Positions 25,522-32,868 of a stretch of 64,000 bases of DNA are shown here, one piece after another. Source of the DNA: Streptomyces sp. WZ.A104. GTDB taxonomy: Bacteria; Actinomycetota; Actinomycetes; Streptomycetales; Streptomycetaceae. The position numbers were made by a program, and so were the translations under genes. Positions within the stretch are counted from its first letter, which is position 1. Each line of letters begins with the position of its first letter. The stretch lies in contig NZ_NWVL01000033.1 of NCBI RefSeq assembly GCF_002382885.1, positions 19,977 through 83,976 on the forward strand, in the 5' to 3' direction. The notes beneath the pieces were generated by a model. It was given only the letters and a program-made list of their open reading frames with translations. It was not told where the DNA came from and searched no databases.

Positions 25522-26865
25522 TCAGGCGGTGCGCAGGTAGTGGTCGAGCACGCGGACGCCGAAGTGGAGGGCGTCGACGGGTACGCGTTCGTCGACGCCG
25601 TGGAAGAGGCGCTGGTAGTCGAAGCCGACGGGGAGCTTCAGCGGGGTGAAGCCGTAGCCGGTGATGCCCAGGCGGGCGAACTGCTTGGCGTCGGTGCCGC
25701 CGGACATGCAGTAGGGCACGGTGTGCGCGCCCGGGTCGAACCGCTCGACGGCAGCGCGCAGCTTGGCGTACGTCGGCGAGTCGATCGGGGCCTGGAGGGC
25801 CCCCTCTCGGTGGTGGAACTCCCAGGAGACGCGGGGGCCGGTGAGCCGGTCCAGGGTCGCCCGGAACTCGTCGTCGCCGCCGGGGACCGTGCGCCCGTCG
25901 ATGAAGGCGGTGGCATGGCCGGGAATGACGTTGACCTTGTAACCGGCGTCCAGCATCGTCGGGTTGCTGCTGTTGCGGACGGTGTTCTCGACGAGGGCAG
26001 CGGCGGGGCCGAGCTTGCCGAGGAGCTCGGCGACGTCGAAGCCGGGGTCGTCGGGGTCGGCGGTGATGCCGTGCAGGGCGGCGATCTCGGTGATCGCGGC
26101 GCGCACGGTCGGGGTGAGGCGGATGGGCCACTCGTGTTCGCCGATCCGGGCGACGGCGGCGGCGAGCGCGCTCACCGCGTTCTCCCCGTTGACCTTGGAG
26201 CCGTGCCCGGCCCGGCCCTCGGCGGTGAGCTTCAGCCAGCCGGTGCCGCGTTCGCCCGCGGCGATCGGGTACAGCGAGAGGCCGCCCCCGGCGTGGAAGG
26301 TGAACGCCCCGGACTCGCTGATGCCCTCCGTGCAGCCCTCGAAGAGCTGTGCGTGCCGGTCGGCGAGGAAGCCCGAGCCGTCGGCTGCGCTGTCCTCCTC
26401 GTCGGCGGTGTACGCGATGACGATGTCGCGCCGGGGCCGGAACCCCTCGCGGGCCCAGCCGCGTACGACGGCGAGGACCATCGCGTCCATGTTCTTCATG
26501 TCGACGGCACCCCGCCCCCACACGACTCCGTCGCTCACCTCGCCGGAGAAGGGGTGCACGCTCCAGTCGGCGGGCTCGGCGGGCACCACGTCGAGATGGC
26601 CGTGGACGAGCAGCGCGTCGGCCGTCGGGTCGGTGCCGGGGATGCGGGCGACGACGTTGGTCCGGCCGGGGGTCCGCTCCAGCAGGGTCGGCCGGAGTCC
26701 GGCGTCCGCGAGCCGCTCGGCGACGTACTCGGCGGCCGGTCGCTCCCGGCAGTCGCCGCCGCCCCGGTTGGTGGTGTCGATCCGGATGAGCTCGGAGGTG
26801 AACGTCACCACCTCGTCGAGCGCCTGCCGGTCCACGGGACCGAGCCGGCCGGGGGCGTCAGCCAT
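25522..26865 (-). CDS. M20-family zinc metallopeptidase
   Basis: A 447-residue di-zinc peptidase/deacylase of the M20 (ArgE/DapE/carnosinase) group. Metal motifs are HGHLDVVPAEPADW (about 88), WGRGAVDMKNM (about 116) and YTADEEDSAADGS (about 152, catalytic Glu), with the lid-domain AGHGSKVNGENAV (about 218) and a C-terminal His in RLFHGVDERV. The ATG at 26865 has an excellent GGAGGAA 6 bases upstream and overlaps the end of the D-aminopeptidase gene by eight bases. Substrate probably a peptide or N-acyl amino acid delivered by operon partners. Confidence 0.92.
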   Translation of the reverse strand: MADAPGRLGPVDRQALDEVVTFTSELIRIDTTNRGGGDCRERPAAEYVAERLADAGLRPTLLERTPGRTNVVARIPGTDPTADALLVHGHLDVVPAEPADWSVHPFSGEVSDGVVWGRGAVDMKNMDAMVLAVVRGWAREGFRPRRDIVIAYTADEEDSAADGSGFLADRHAQLFEGCTEGISESGAFTFHAGGGLSLYPIAAGERGTGWLKLTAEGRAGHGSKVNGENAVSALAAAVARIGEHEWPIRLTPTVRAAITEIAALHGITADPDDPGFDVAELLGKLGPAAALVENTVRNSSNPTMLDAGYKVNVIPGHATAFIDGRTVPGGDDEFRATLDRLTGPRVSWEFHHREGALQAPIDSPTYAKLRAAVERFDPGAHTVPYCMSGGTDAKQFARLGITGYGFTPLKLPVGFDYQRLFHGVDERVPVDALHFGVRVLDHYLRTA

Positions 26866-27691
26866 ATTGTTCCTCCACAGCGGCCGACACGATCGTCGTC
26901 ACCGCCTTGAACGTGCGAATTCCTTCGTACATCGTCGCGCCGGTGTACGCGACGCGCCTCTCGCCGGTCGCCGCCACACCGGGCACCACGGTCGCCGCGG
27001 CCGCCAGATGTTCGGCGTCGAACTCCAGCTCCACGGTGAACGTCCCCCCGGTGACGGGCTCCCGCCGCCCCGCGAGCGCGGTGGCGCCCTTCGCCGCCGC
27101 CCGGATGTCGGCGGCGGTACGGGCCGGGGTGCGGCACACCGCCGCGTAGCGGGAGACGTGGTCCTTGACGGCGACCTTGCGGGCGTCGGGGGCGTATCCC
27201 TCGGCGTCCACGCAGGTCAGGTCGTCGCCGGTGACAAGGATGACGGGGACACCGTACTCGGCGGCGACATGCGCGTTGAGCAGGCCCTCGCTCGCGCGGA
27301 CCCCGTTGAGCCAGACGCCGGTGATGGAGTTGGCGAGGTAGGTGTGGGCGAGGACGCCCTCCGTGCCGGCGCCTGTGTGATAGCCGACGAAGGCCACCGC
27401 GTCCACGTCGCCGTGTTGGATGCCCTCCACCATGGAGAGCGACTTGTGTTTGCCGGTGAGCATCTGGACCCGTTCGTCCATGTGCTCCAGCAGCAGGTTC
27501 CGCATCGACCAGTGGGCCTCGTTGACCAGGACCTGGTCGGCGCCGCCGTCGTAGAAGCCGAGGGCCGCCGCGTTCACGTCGGAGGTGAACATCGACCGGC
27601 AGCGCTCCCACTGAGGAGTCCCCGGCAGCACGTCGGCCGGCCAGGTCACTCCGGTGGCGCCCTCCATGTCGGCGCTGATGAGGATCTTCAT
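26858..27691 (-). CDS. dppA: M55-family D-aminopeptidase (DppA-like)
   Basis: A 277-residue zinc peptidase of the DppA family, which in Bacillus hydrolyses D-Ala-D-Ala and related D-peptides as a self-compartmentalised decamer. The N-terminal metal motif ISADMEGATGVTW (about 4-16) carries the signature Asp-x-Glu; further ligands lie in VGYHTGAGTEGVLAHTY (about 102-118). The C-terminus FKAVTTIVSAA is typical. No Shine-Dalgarno is seen; the start either is coupled to the upstream reading frame (ATGA overlap at 27688-27691) or is leaderless from a TACGGT element 8 bases away. It heads the confident part of the peptidase operon, pointing to cell-wall peptide recycling. Confidence 0.92.
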   Translation of the reverse strand: MKILISADMEGATGVTWPADVLPGTPQWERCRSMFTSDVNAAALGFYDGGADQVLVNEAHWSMRNLLLEHMDERVQMLTGKHKSLSMVEGIQHGDVDAVAFVGYHTGAGTEGVLAHTYLANSITGVWLNGVRASEGLLNAHVAAEYGVPVILVTGDDLTCVDAEGYAPDARKVAVKDHVSRYAAVCRTPARTAADIRAAAKGATALAGRREPVTGGTFTVELEFDAEHLAAAATVVPGVAATGERRVAYTGATMYEGIRTFKAVTTIVSAAVEEQYG

Positions 27692-28224
27692 GCCGCCACA
27701 CCGTACGCGCCGCGAGCGGCGTGGGCCAGGGAGATCCGGCTCGCCAGAGGTCCAGTCCGGCGAAGGTCCCTCCGCCGGTCCCTTTCCTGTCCGAGGCGTC
27801 GAACGCTTTCACCGGGGACCTGGAGCACGGTGGCCACCGGCGGGTACCCGGCGGTGGCCACGGTGTATTCGCCCGCCGACAGGTCGACGAACCGGAACGA
27901 GCCGTCGGGCCCGGTCGTGAGGGTGTCCACCGCATGGCCCGCCGCGTCGAGCAGGGTGACCCGGGTGTCCTCGACGCGGAGTCCGCCGGTGGCCCGGACG
28001 ACGCCGCGCAGCACGGCCCCGCCCGCCGGCTCGACGTCCTGCCGGGTCTCGCGGGCGGCCTGCACGCTGAGCGGGGTGCCGTCGGCGGTGAGGACGGACC
28101 CGGCGAGGCGTCCCGCGCCGCCGCCCACCACGTACCGCTCCCCTCGTCGCGTCTGCGACGCCCGCTTCTCGCATCGTGCGGGCGAGGCGGGGTGAACGCG
28201 ACGAGGGGCGTACAGGGCGCGCAC
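27688..28224 (-). pseudogene. carboxypeptidase-regulatory-like (Ig-fold) repeat remnant
   Basis: An open frame of up to 178 codons. The middle part clearly contains repeats of the carboxypeptidase regulatory-like beta-sandwich: LAGSVLTADGTPLS, then GAVLRGVVRATGGLRVEDTRVTLLDAAGHA and TTGPDGSFRFVDLSAGEYTVATAGYPPVATVLQV. In this family these units sit at the C-terminus of larger membrane or exported proteins; here no such protein precedes them, the first unit is broken off after TPLS, and the last 45 residues are Arg-rich and family-unlike, as after a frameshift. The stop overlaps the dppA start (ATGA), which could mean it is still translated. I read it as a decayed fragment, with a small intact gene as the alternative. 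Confidence 0.5.
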
Positions 28225-28343
28225 GGAGGGCTCATGCGCCGGTGGGAGCCGCTACGGCGCACAACCGGCCGCCCCGGAAAACCACCCGTTCCGGTGAGGC
28301 CTGACTGTTCGAGCCCTGGTGCGGGGAGGACAGCCGCCCGGAA

Positions 28344-28787
28344 CTACTTCTCGACCTCGGTGGCGAGGTTCTGGAGCAGCTCGTCGTAGATCCTGCCGAG
28401 GCCCTTGGGGGCGAAGGTCCGCTCGAAGAAGCCGCCGATGCCGCCCGCGCCGTCCCAGACGGTGGTGACCACGGCCTTGGACCTGCCCTCACCGGCCGGG
28501 GTGACGGTCCAGGTGGTGACCATGGAGGAGTTGCGGTCCTTCTCGACGAGCTGCCCGTCGGTCGGCTCGCTGACCTCCAGCAGGCAGTCCCGGACGCGCT
28601 TGCTGGTGGCCTGGAGCTTCCAGTGGACCAGGGTGCCCTCGCCGTCGCCGCCCTCGCGGACCTTGTACTCGCTGAAGTGCCCGGTCAGCACCTTGCCGCG
28701 GACGTCCTTGTAGTCGGCCAGCGCGTCGAACACCGCCTCCGCGTCCGCCGCGATGATCCGCTCCGTCGTGGCCTCGACCTGCGCCAT
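28344..28787 (-). CDS. SRPBCC-fold (START/polyketide-cyclase-like) protein
   Basis: A 147-residue single-domain protein of the START/Bet v1-like superfamily: ERIIAADAEAVFDALADYKDV at the N-terminus, a central strand region with GTLVHWKLQAT and TTWTVTPAGEGRSKAVVTTVW, and a long C-terminal helix (KGLGRIYDELLQNLATEV). Such proteins bind hydrophobic ligands; no catalytic residues can be assigned. The ATG at 28787 is chosen because GGAGGAA lies 6 bases upstream and the fold starts there. It is divergent from the radical SAM gene. Confidence 0.85.
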   Translation of the reverse strand: MAQVEATTERIIAADAEAVFDALADYKDVRGKVLTGHFSEYKVREGGDGEGTLVHWKLQATSKRVRDCLLEVSEPTDGQLVEKDRNSSMVTTWTVTPAGEGRSKAVVTTVWDGAGGIGGFFERTFAPKGLGRIYDELLQNLATEVEK

Positions 28788-28891
28788 GGCTGTTCCTCCA
28801 GCAGTCGGTGGTTCGGTGGGTGAGCTGAGCCAACCACCTCGGGCACAGCCGCTCAAAATCGGGGCCGACGGGCCGGTCCGCACGATCAAGG

Positions 28892-28903
28892 GAACAAGTG
28901 TTC
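28892..28903. promoter_or_regulatory. LexA/SOS-box-like palindrome GAACAAGTGTTC
   Basis: A perfect GAAC-N4-GTTC palindrome, the core of actinobacterial LexA boxes, directly abuts a TATTCT -10-like hexamer (28904-28909), 34 bases upstream of the Rv2578c-type radical SAM gene. LexA bound here would block the promoter. The outer bases (GG...TA) deviate from the ideal TC...GA. Confidence 0.72.
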
Positions 28904-28936
28904 TATTCTGTGGCCAGTGCTACCGAGGAGGCGTCC

Positions 28937-29974
28937 ATGCGCTGGGACAATCTGGCCGAAAACCGCTCGACGGCCGGGAACAGCGCGCTCTTCGCCGCGG
29001 ACGCGGTGACCACGCGCACGTTCGACACCCCGGAGTTCCGGGGCATCACCTTCCACGAGATCCGGGCCCGTTCGATCCTGAACCGGGTGCCCGGGGCTTC
29101 GCGGATGCCGTTCGAATGGACGGTCAACCCCTACCGGGGCTGCACTCACGCCTGCGTGTACTGCTTCGCCCGCAAGACCCACAGCTACCTGGACCTGGAC
29201 ACGGGCATCGGCTTCGACTCCCAGATCGTCGTCAAGGTCAACGCGGCCGAGCTGCTCCAGCGGGAGCTGGCCTCCCGGCACTGGCGGGGCGAGCACATCG
29301 CGATGGGCACCAATGTCGACTGCTACCAGCGGGCCGAGGGCCGGTACCGGTTGATGCCGGGCATCATCGCCGCCCTGCGCGACCGGGCGAACCCCTTCTC
29401 GATCCTGACGAAGGGCACGCTGATCCTGCGGGACCTGGAGCTGCTGCGGCAGGCGGCCGAGGTCACCGAGATCGGTGTCTCGGTCTCCGTGGGCTTCACC
29501 GACCGGGAGCTGTGGCGGACTGTCGAGCCGGGCACTCCCTCCCCCGAACGCCGCCTGGACGTGGTGCGGGCCCTCACCGACGCGGGGATCGGTTGCTCGG
29601 TCCTGATGGCCCCGGTCATCCCCTTCCTCGGCGACCGCCCGGAGCAGCTGCGCACCACCGTCGCCGCCATCGCCACCGCCGGGGCGACCTCGGTGACCCC
29701 GCTCGTCCTGCATCTGCGCCCCGGCGCGCGCGAGTGGTACCTGCACTGGCTCGGTCAGCACCATCCGCGGCTGGTGCCGCGCTACGAACGGATGTACGCG
29801 GACGGCTCGTACGCCCCCACGTGGTACCAGCGCCGGATCACCCGTCAGGTGCACGAGCTGGCGGACGAGTTCGGCATCGGACCGGCGCACCGCGGCGAGG
29901 CCCGCCGTATCGCTCCCGACCCGGCCCCGGCCGCCACCCCGGAGTCCGGCCCCACCCAGCTGACTCTGCTGTAA
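28937..29974 (+). CDS. Rv2578c-family radical SAM protein (spore-photoproduct-lyase-like)
   Basis: A 345-residue radical SAM protein. The [4Fe-4S] signature is CTHACVYC (about residues 62-69) in NPYRGCTHACVYCFARKTHSY, which is characteristic of the Rv2578c/SplB-like group. Later conserved segments include MGTNVDCYQ, FSILTKGTLILRDLELL and MAPVIPFLGD. The reaction is unknown; relatives are linked to DNA damage, and the gene carries an SOS-box-like palindrome in its promoter. ATG at 28937 is chosen by GAGGAG 7 bases upstream, although the frame stays open to 28898. The C-terminal 45 residues are Pro/Ala-rich and probably flexible. Confidence 0.9.
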   Translation: MRWDNLAENRSTAGNSALFAADAVTTRTFDTPEFRGITFHEIRARSILNRVPGASRMPFEWTVNPYRGCTHACVYCFARKTHSYLDLDTGIGFDSQIVVKVNAAELLQRELASRHWRGEHIAMGTNVDCYQRAEGRYRLMPGIIAALRDRANPFSILTKGTLILRDLELLRQAAEVTEIGVSVSVGFTDRELWRTVEPGTPSPERRLDVVRALTDAGIGCSVLMAPVIPFLGDRPEQLRTTVAAIATAGATSVTPLVLHLRPGAREWYLHWLGQHHPRLVPRYERMYADGSYAPTWYQRRITRQVHELADEFGIGPAHRGEARRIAPDPAPAATPESGPTQLTLL

Positions 29975-30158
29975 CCCGGCCGCAGCCAGCCGGCCCTCTG
30001 TAGCCCGGGGCCTGCCGAGAAAGGCTTTCGCAGGGCCGATGGCGTGACCGTACGGGTCGACTCAGCCCGGAACGACCCCTTCCGGCGGCCGGTTCGGGGA
30101 CCATGCGGCGGGGACCCGGTGATCCGGCGCCGCGTTCCCGTCACTCCCGGGAGGCCCC

Positions 30159-31745
30159 ATGACGAAACGTGCAGGAATTCTTGTCGCCGTCGGCGCGACC
30201 GTCGCCGGTCTGCTGACCGCGGCGCCGGCCCCGGCCGCCGCCACCGGGGCGAGCACCCCGCCCGCCCCGCCGCTCAAGTGGACCGACTGCCCGACCGAGA
30301 ACTACCCGAAGCTCCAGTGCGCGAAGGTCCGCGCCCCGCTGGACCACACCCGTCCGTCGGGCCGCCAGATCACGCTCGCGCTGTCCCGCGTCCGGCACAC
30401 CGGGAAGGCCTACCAGGGCCCCCTGCTGGTCAACCCGGGCGGTCCGGGCGGCAGCGGTCTGTCGATGGCCGGGTTCGTGGCGTCCTCGCTGCCGAAGAAG
30501 GTCGCCGCCCAGTACGACGTGATCGGGTTCGACCCGCGCGGGGTCGGGAAGAGCACTCCGGCCCTGAACTGCCTGCCCGGGCACTTCGATCCGGTGCGCC
30601 CGGACTCGGTGCCGGACTCCTACCGCTCGGAGCGGATCAACCGCGACCGGGCCGAGGCCTTCGCCCGCGCCTGCGGCGAGAAGCACCGCGACGTGCTGCC
30701 GTACATGGACACGGTCAGCGCGGCCAAGGACCTCGAAGTGATCCGGCGGGCGCTGGGCTCCCCGCAGATCAACTACTTCGGATACTCCTACGGCACCTAC
30801 CTCGGCGCGGTCTACGCCAAGCTGCACCCGGAGCGCGTGCGCCGCCTGGTCCTGGACTCCGTCGTCGACCCCGACGCGGTCTGGTACGGGGGCAACCTCG
30901 GCCAGAACTACGCGTTCGACGACCGCCACAAGGCCTTCGCCGCGTGGGTGGCGAAGCACCACGCCGCGTACCGTCTGGGCACCGACCCGGCCCGGGTCGA
31001 GGCCGCCTGGTACCGGATGCGGGCGGACCTTGCGCGCAAGCCCGCGGGCGGCAAGGTCGGCGCGAGCGAGCTGGAGGACACCTTCCTGCCGGGCGGGTAC
31101 TACAACGGCTACTGGCCCTATCTCGCCGAGGCGTTCGCCGCGTACGTGAAGAAGCGGGACACCGAGGCGCTGGTCCAGGTGTACGAGAACTTCGGCGCGG
31201 TCGACGCGAGCGGCGACAACAGCTACTCGGTCTACACGGCCGTCCAGTGCCGCGACGCGGGCTGGCCCCGGCACTGGAGCACCTGGCGCAACGACAGCCG
31301 CCGCATCCACGACAAGGCACCGTTCATGACGTGGAACAACACCTGGTACAACGCGCCGTGCGCCGACTGGCCGGTGGCGCCGCTGCGTCCGCGTCCGGTC
31401 CACAACCGCGAGCTGCGCCCGGCGCTCATCCTCCAGGCCTCCGACGACGCGGCGACCCCGTACGGCGGCGCGGTCAGCATGCACCGCAAACTCAAGGGCT
31501 CCAGCCTCGTCGTGGAGGAGGGCGGCGGCAACCACGGCATCACGCTGAGCGGCAACGACTGCCTGGACCGGCATCTGACGGCCTATCTGGCCGACGGGAC
31601 CGTTCCGCGCGGCCGGGGCGAGGCGGACGCGGTCTGCCCGGCGCTGCCGGACCCGAAGCCGCTGCCCGCCGAGAAGGCGACGGCCCAGTCGGTGGACAAC
31701 AGCAAGGGCAGCCGACTGCACGGCCTGCTCGGCTTCCGCCGCTGA
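30159..31745 (+). CDS. exported alpha/beta hydrolase (tripeptidyl aminopeptidase type)
   Basis: A 528-residue exported serine hydrolase of the Streptomyces tripeptidyl-aminopeptidase/SlpD-like group that releases tripeptides from peptide N-termini. It has a signal peptide (AGILVAVGATVAGLLTAAPAPAAA), LLVNPGGPGGSG oxyanion region (about 90), nucleophile FGYSYGTYLGAVYA (Ser about 211), Asp in LQASDDAATPYGG (about 430) and His in GGGNHGITL (about 463), with TAP-like C-terminal domain. Cysteine pairs fit an extracellular protein. ATG at 30159 follows GGGAGG. Monocistronic. Confidence 0.92.
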   Translation: MTKRAGILVAVGATVAGLLTAAPAPAAATGASTPPAPPLKWTDCPTENYPKLQCAKVRAPLDHTRPSGRQITLALSRVRHTGKAYQGPLLVNPGGPGGSGLSMAGFVASSLPKKVAAQYDVIGFDPRGVGKSTPALNCLPGHFDPVRPDSVPDSYRSERINRDRAEAFARACGEKHRDVLPYMDTVSAAKDLEVIRRALGSPQINYFGYSYGTYLGAVYAKLHPERVRRLVLDSVVDPDAVWYGGNLGQNYAFDDRHKAFAAWVAKHHAAYRLGTDPARVEAAWYRMRADLARKPAGGKVGASELEDTFLPGGYYNGYWPYLAEAFAAYVKKRDTEALVQVYENFGAVDASGDNSYSVYTAVQCRDAGWPRHWSTWRNDSRRIHDKAPFMTWNNTWYNAPCADWPVAPLRPRPVHNRELRPALILQASDDAATPYGGAVSMHRKLKGSSLVVEEGGGNHGITLSGNDCLDRHLTAYLADGTVPRGRGEADAVCPALPDPKPLPAEKATAQSVDNSKGSRLHGLLGFRR

Positions 31746-31933
31746 GCACCGACCGCTGACCCGGCGGCCCGCGGGAAGCGGTGGGCGGGATGCGGGGGAG
31801 GCGTGGACGAGGACGCCGGCATGAGGCGCTCCGCCGCTCCCCCGCACCCGCCCGGCGCCTCGCCCGCTGCGAGGCGTGGAGGACTTCGAGGCCGACGGGG
31901 CCATGGCGCCCGAGGCGCACCACGTCCGCCCGC

Positions 31934-32506
31934 TCACTCCCCCGGCAACCGGCTGAGCGCCTCCGCCGCGGCCCGGCCCAGCCGGGGGTGCGGGAGCGCC
32001 GCCGTGAGGACCGGGCGGGCCCGGTCGTCGCCGAGGTGGCCGAGGCCCTCGACGCAGGCCAGGGCGACGCGCCAGTGGGGCTCGCCGGGGGCCAGCAGCC
32101 CCTGGAGGGTGAGCACCAGGGCGGGGACCGACTCGGGGGCGCGCAGGGCGGTGAGCAGGCGGACCGGGTGCAGGGCGTAGGCGGTGCGCAGGGTGTTCGT
32201 GGCGAGGGCGGCGGCCGCTCTCGGGGTGCGGGGGTCGGCCAGGCGGGCCAGGGCGTGGGCGGCGGAGACACAGCGCTCGGGGTCGCGGTGGTTGAGCAGC
32301 AGCACCAGCGCCTCGAAGGCCCGCCGGTCGCCCGCGCAGCCGAGCCGGAACGCGGCCACCTCCCTGGCCCACAGGGGGCGGTGCGGTTCGACGAGGACGC
32401 GGGCGAGCTCCTCGGCGTCCTCGGTGGCGGCGAGCCGCCCGTACAGCGGCGACCCGTCGGCCTCGGGTTCCAGCCGGTCCATGAGCGAACGGAACTCCTC
32501 ATCCAT
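31934..32506 (-). CDS. HEAT-repeat protein
   Basis: A 190-residue all-helical protein with HEAT/PBS-lyase-like repeats: REVAAFRLGCAGDRRAFEALVLLLN, VSAAHALARLADPRTPRAAAAL, RVALACVEGLGHLGDDRARPVLTAAL and RAAAEALSRLPGE. These form a right-handed solenoid for protein binding; no enzymatic motif is present. ATG at 32506 is preferred over an upstream in-frame start because the extension is Arg-rich and lacks helices; its ribosome site is weak. The 188 bases between it and the convergent exported hydrolase gene show no further gene. Confidence 0.82.
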   Translation of the reverse strand: MDEEFRSLMDRLEPEADGSPLYGRLAATEDAEELARVLVEPHRPLWAREVAAFRLGCAGDRRAFEALVLLLNHRDPERCVSAAHALARLADPRTPRAAAALATNTLRTAYALHPVRLLTALRAPESVPALVLTLQGLLAPGEPHWRVALACVEGLGHLGDDRARPVLTAALPHPRLGRAAAEALSRLPGE

Positions 32507-32645
32507 GACGCTCAGCGTAACGGCGGACACGCTGCGTGCGGGACGGCATCGACGGACCGGTGTGAGCCGGCGCACAAGCATCCAGGGGTGGCGCGCTCGT
32601 TACTCGCCGGTTAATCTCATCTGAGCGGGACACACTCCCCGCCGG

Positions 32646-32677
32646 CTCCGGTGGCCTGGTGACGCAGCCACCCGGAG
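32646..32677. other. hairpin-forming sequence upstream of the 3-hydroxyacyl-CoA dehydrogenase gene
   Basis: CTCCGGTGGC (32646-32655) pairs with GCCACCCGGAG (32667-32677) with one bulged C, in the 362-base gap between the HEAT-repeat gene (start 32506) and the dehydrogenase. It could be part of a 5' leader or an upstream terminator. I match it to no known riboswitch class and see no gene in the gap. Confidence 0.35.
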
Positions 32678-32868
32678 TGCTTGTCGGTTCGGCAGTTTCT
32701 GTATGACGTGACTCCGGGACAGAGTCCGTCACCCCTCACGGCCTGGCGCGCGCTCGCAGCGCGTCGGCCCCGTGCTCCACGACACGCAGCTTCCGTACGC
32801 CTCGCGCCGCTCCCTCATCGCCGCGCGCGCCGTGCTCCCACAGTCGTCACTCACCCTGGAGTCCCGTG

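Noticed and set aside
23509..26910. A very long open frame (1133 codons) on the plus strand
   Set aside because: It lies antisense to the S9 and M20 peptidase genes, which have full catalytic motifs. Its translation is low-complexity Gly/Val/Ala sequence, as expected for a shadow frame in high-GC DNA.
27340..28224. Chance that the Ig-like fragment is the C-terminus of a complete upstream membrane protein
   Set aside because: Directly upstream on the same strand lie the SRPBCC gene and its own terminus, leaving no room for such a protein.
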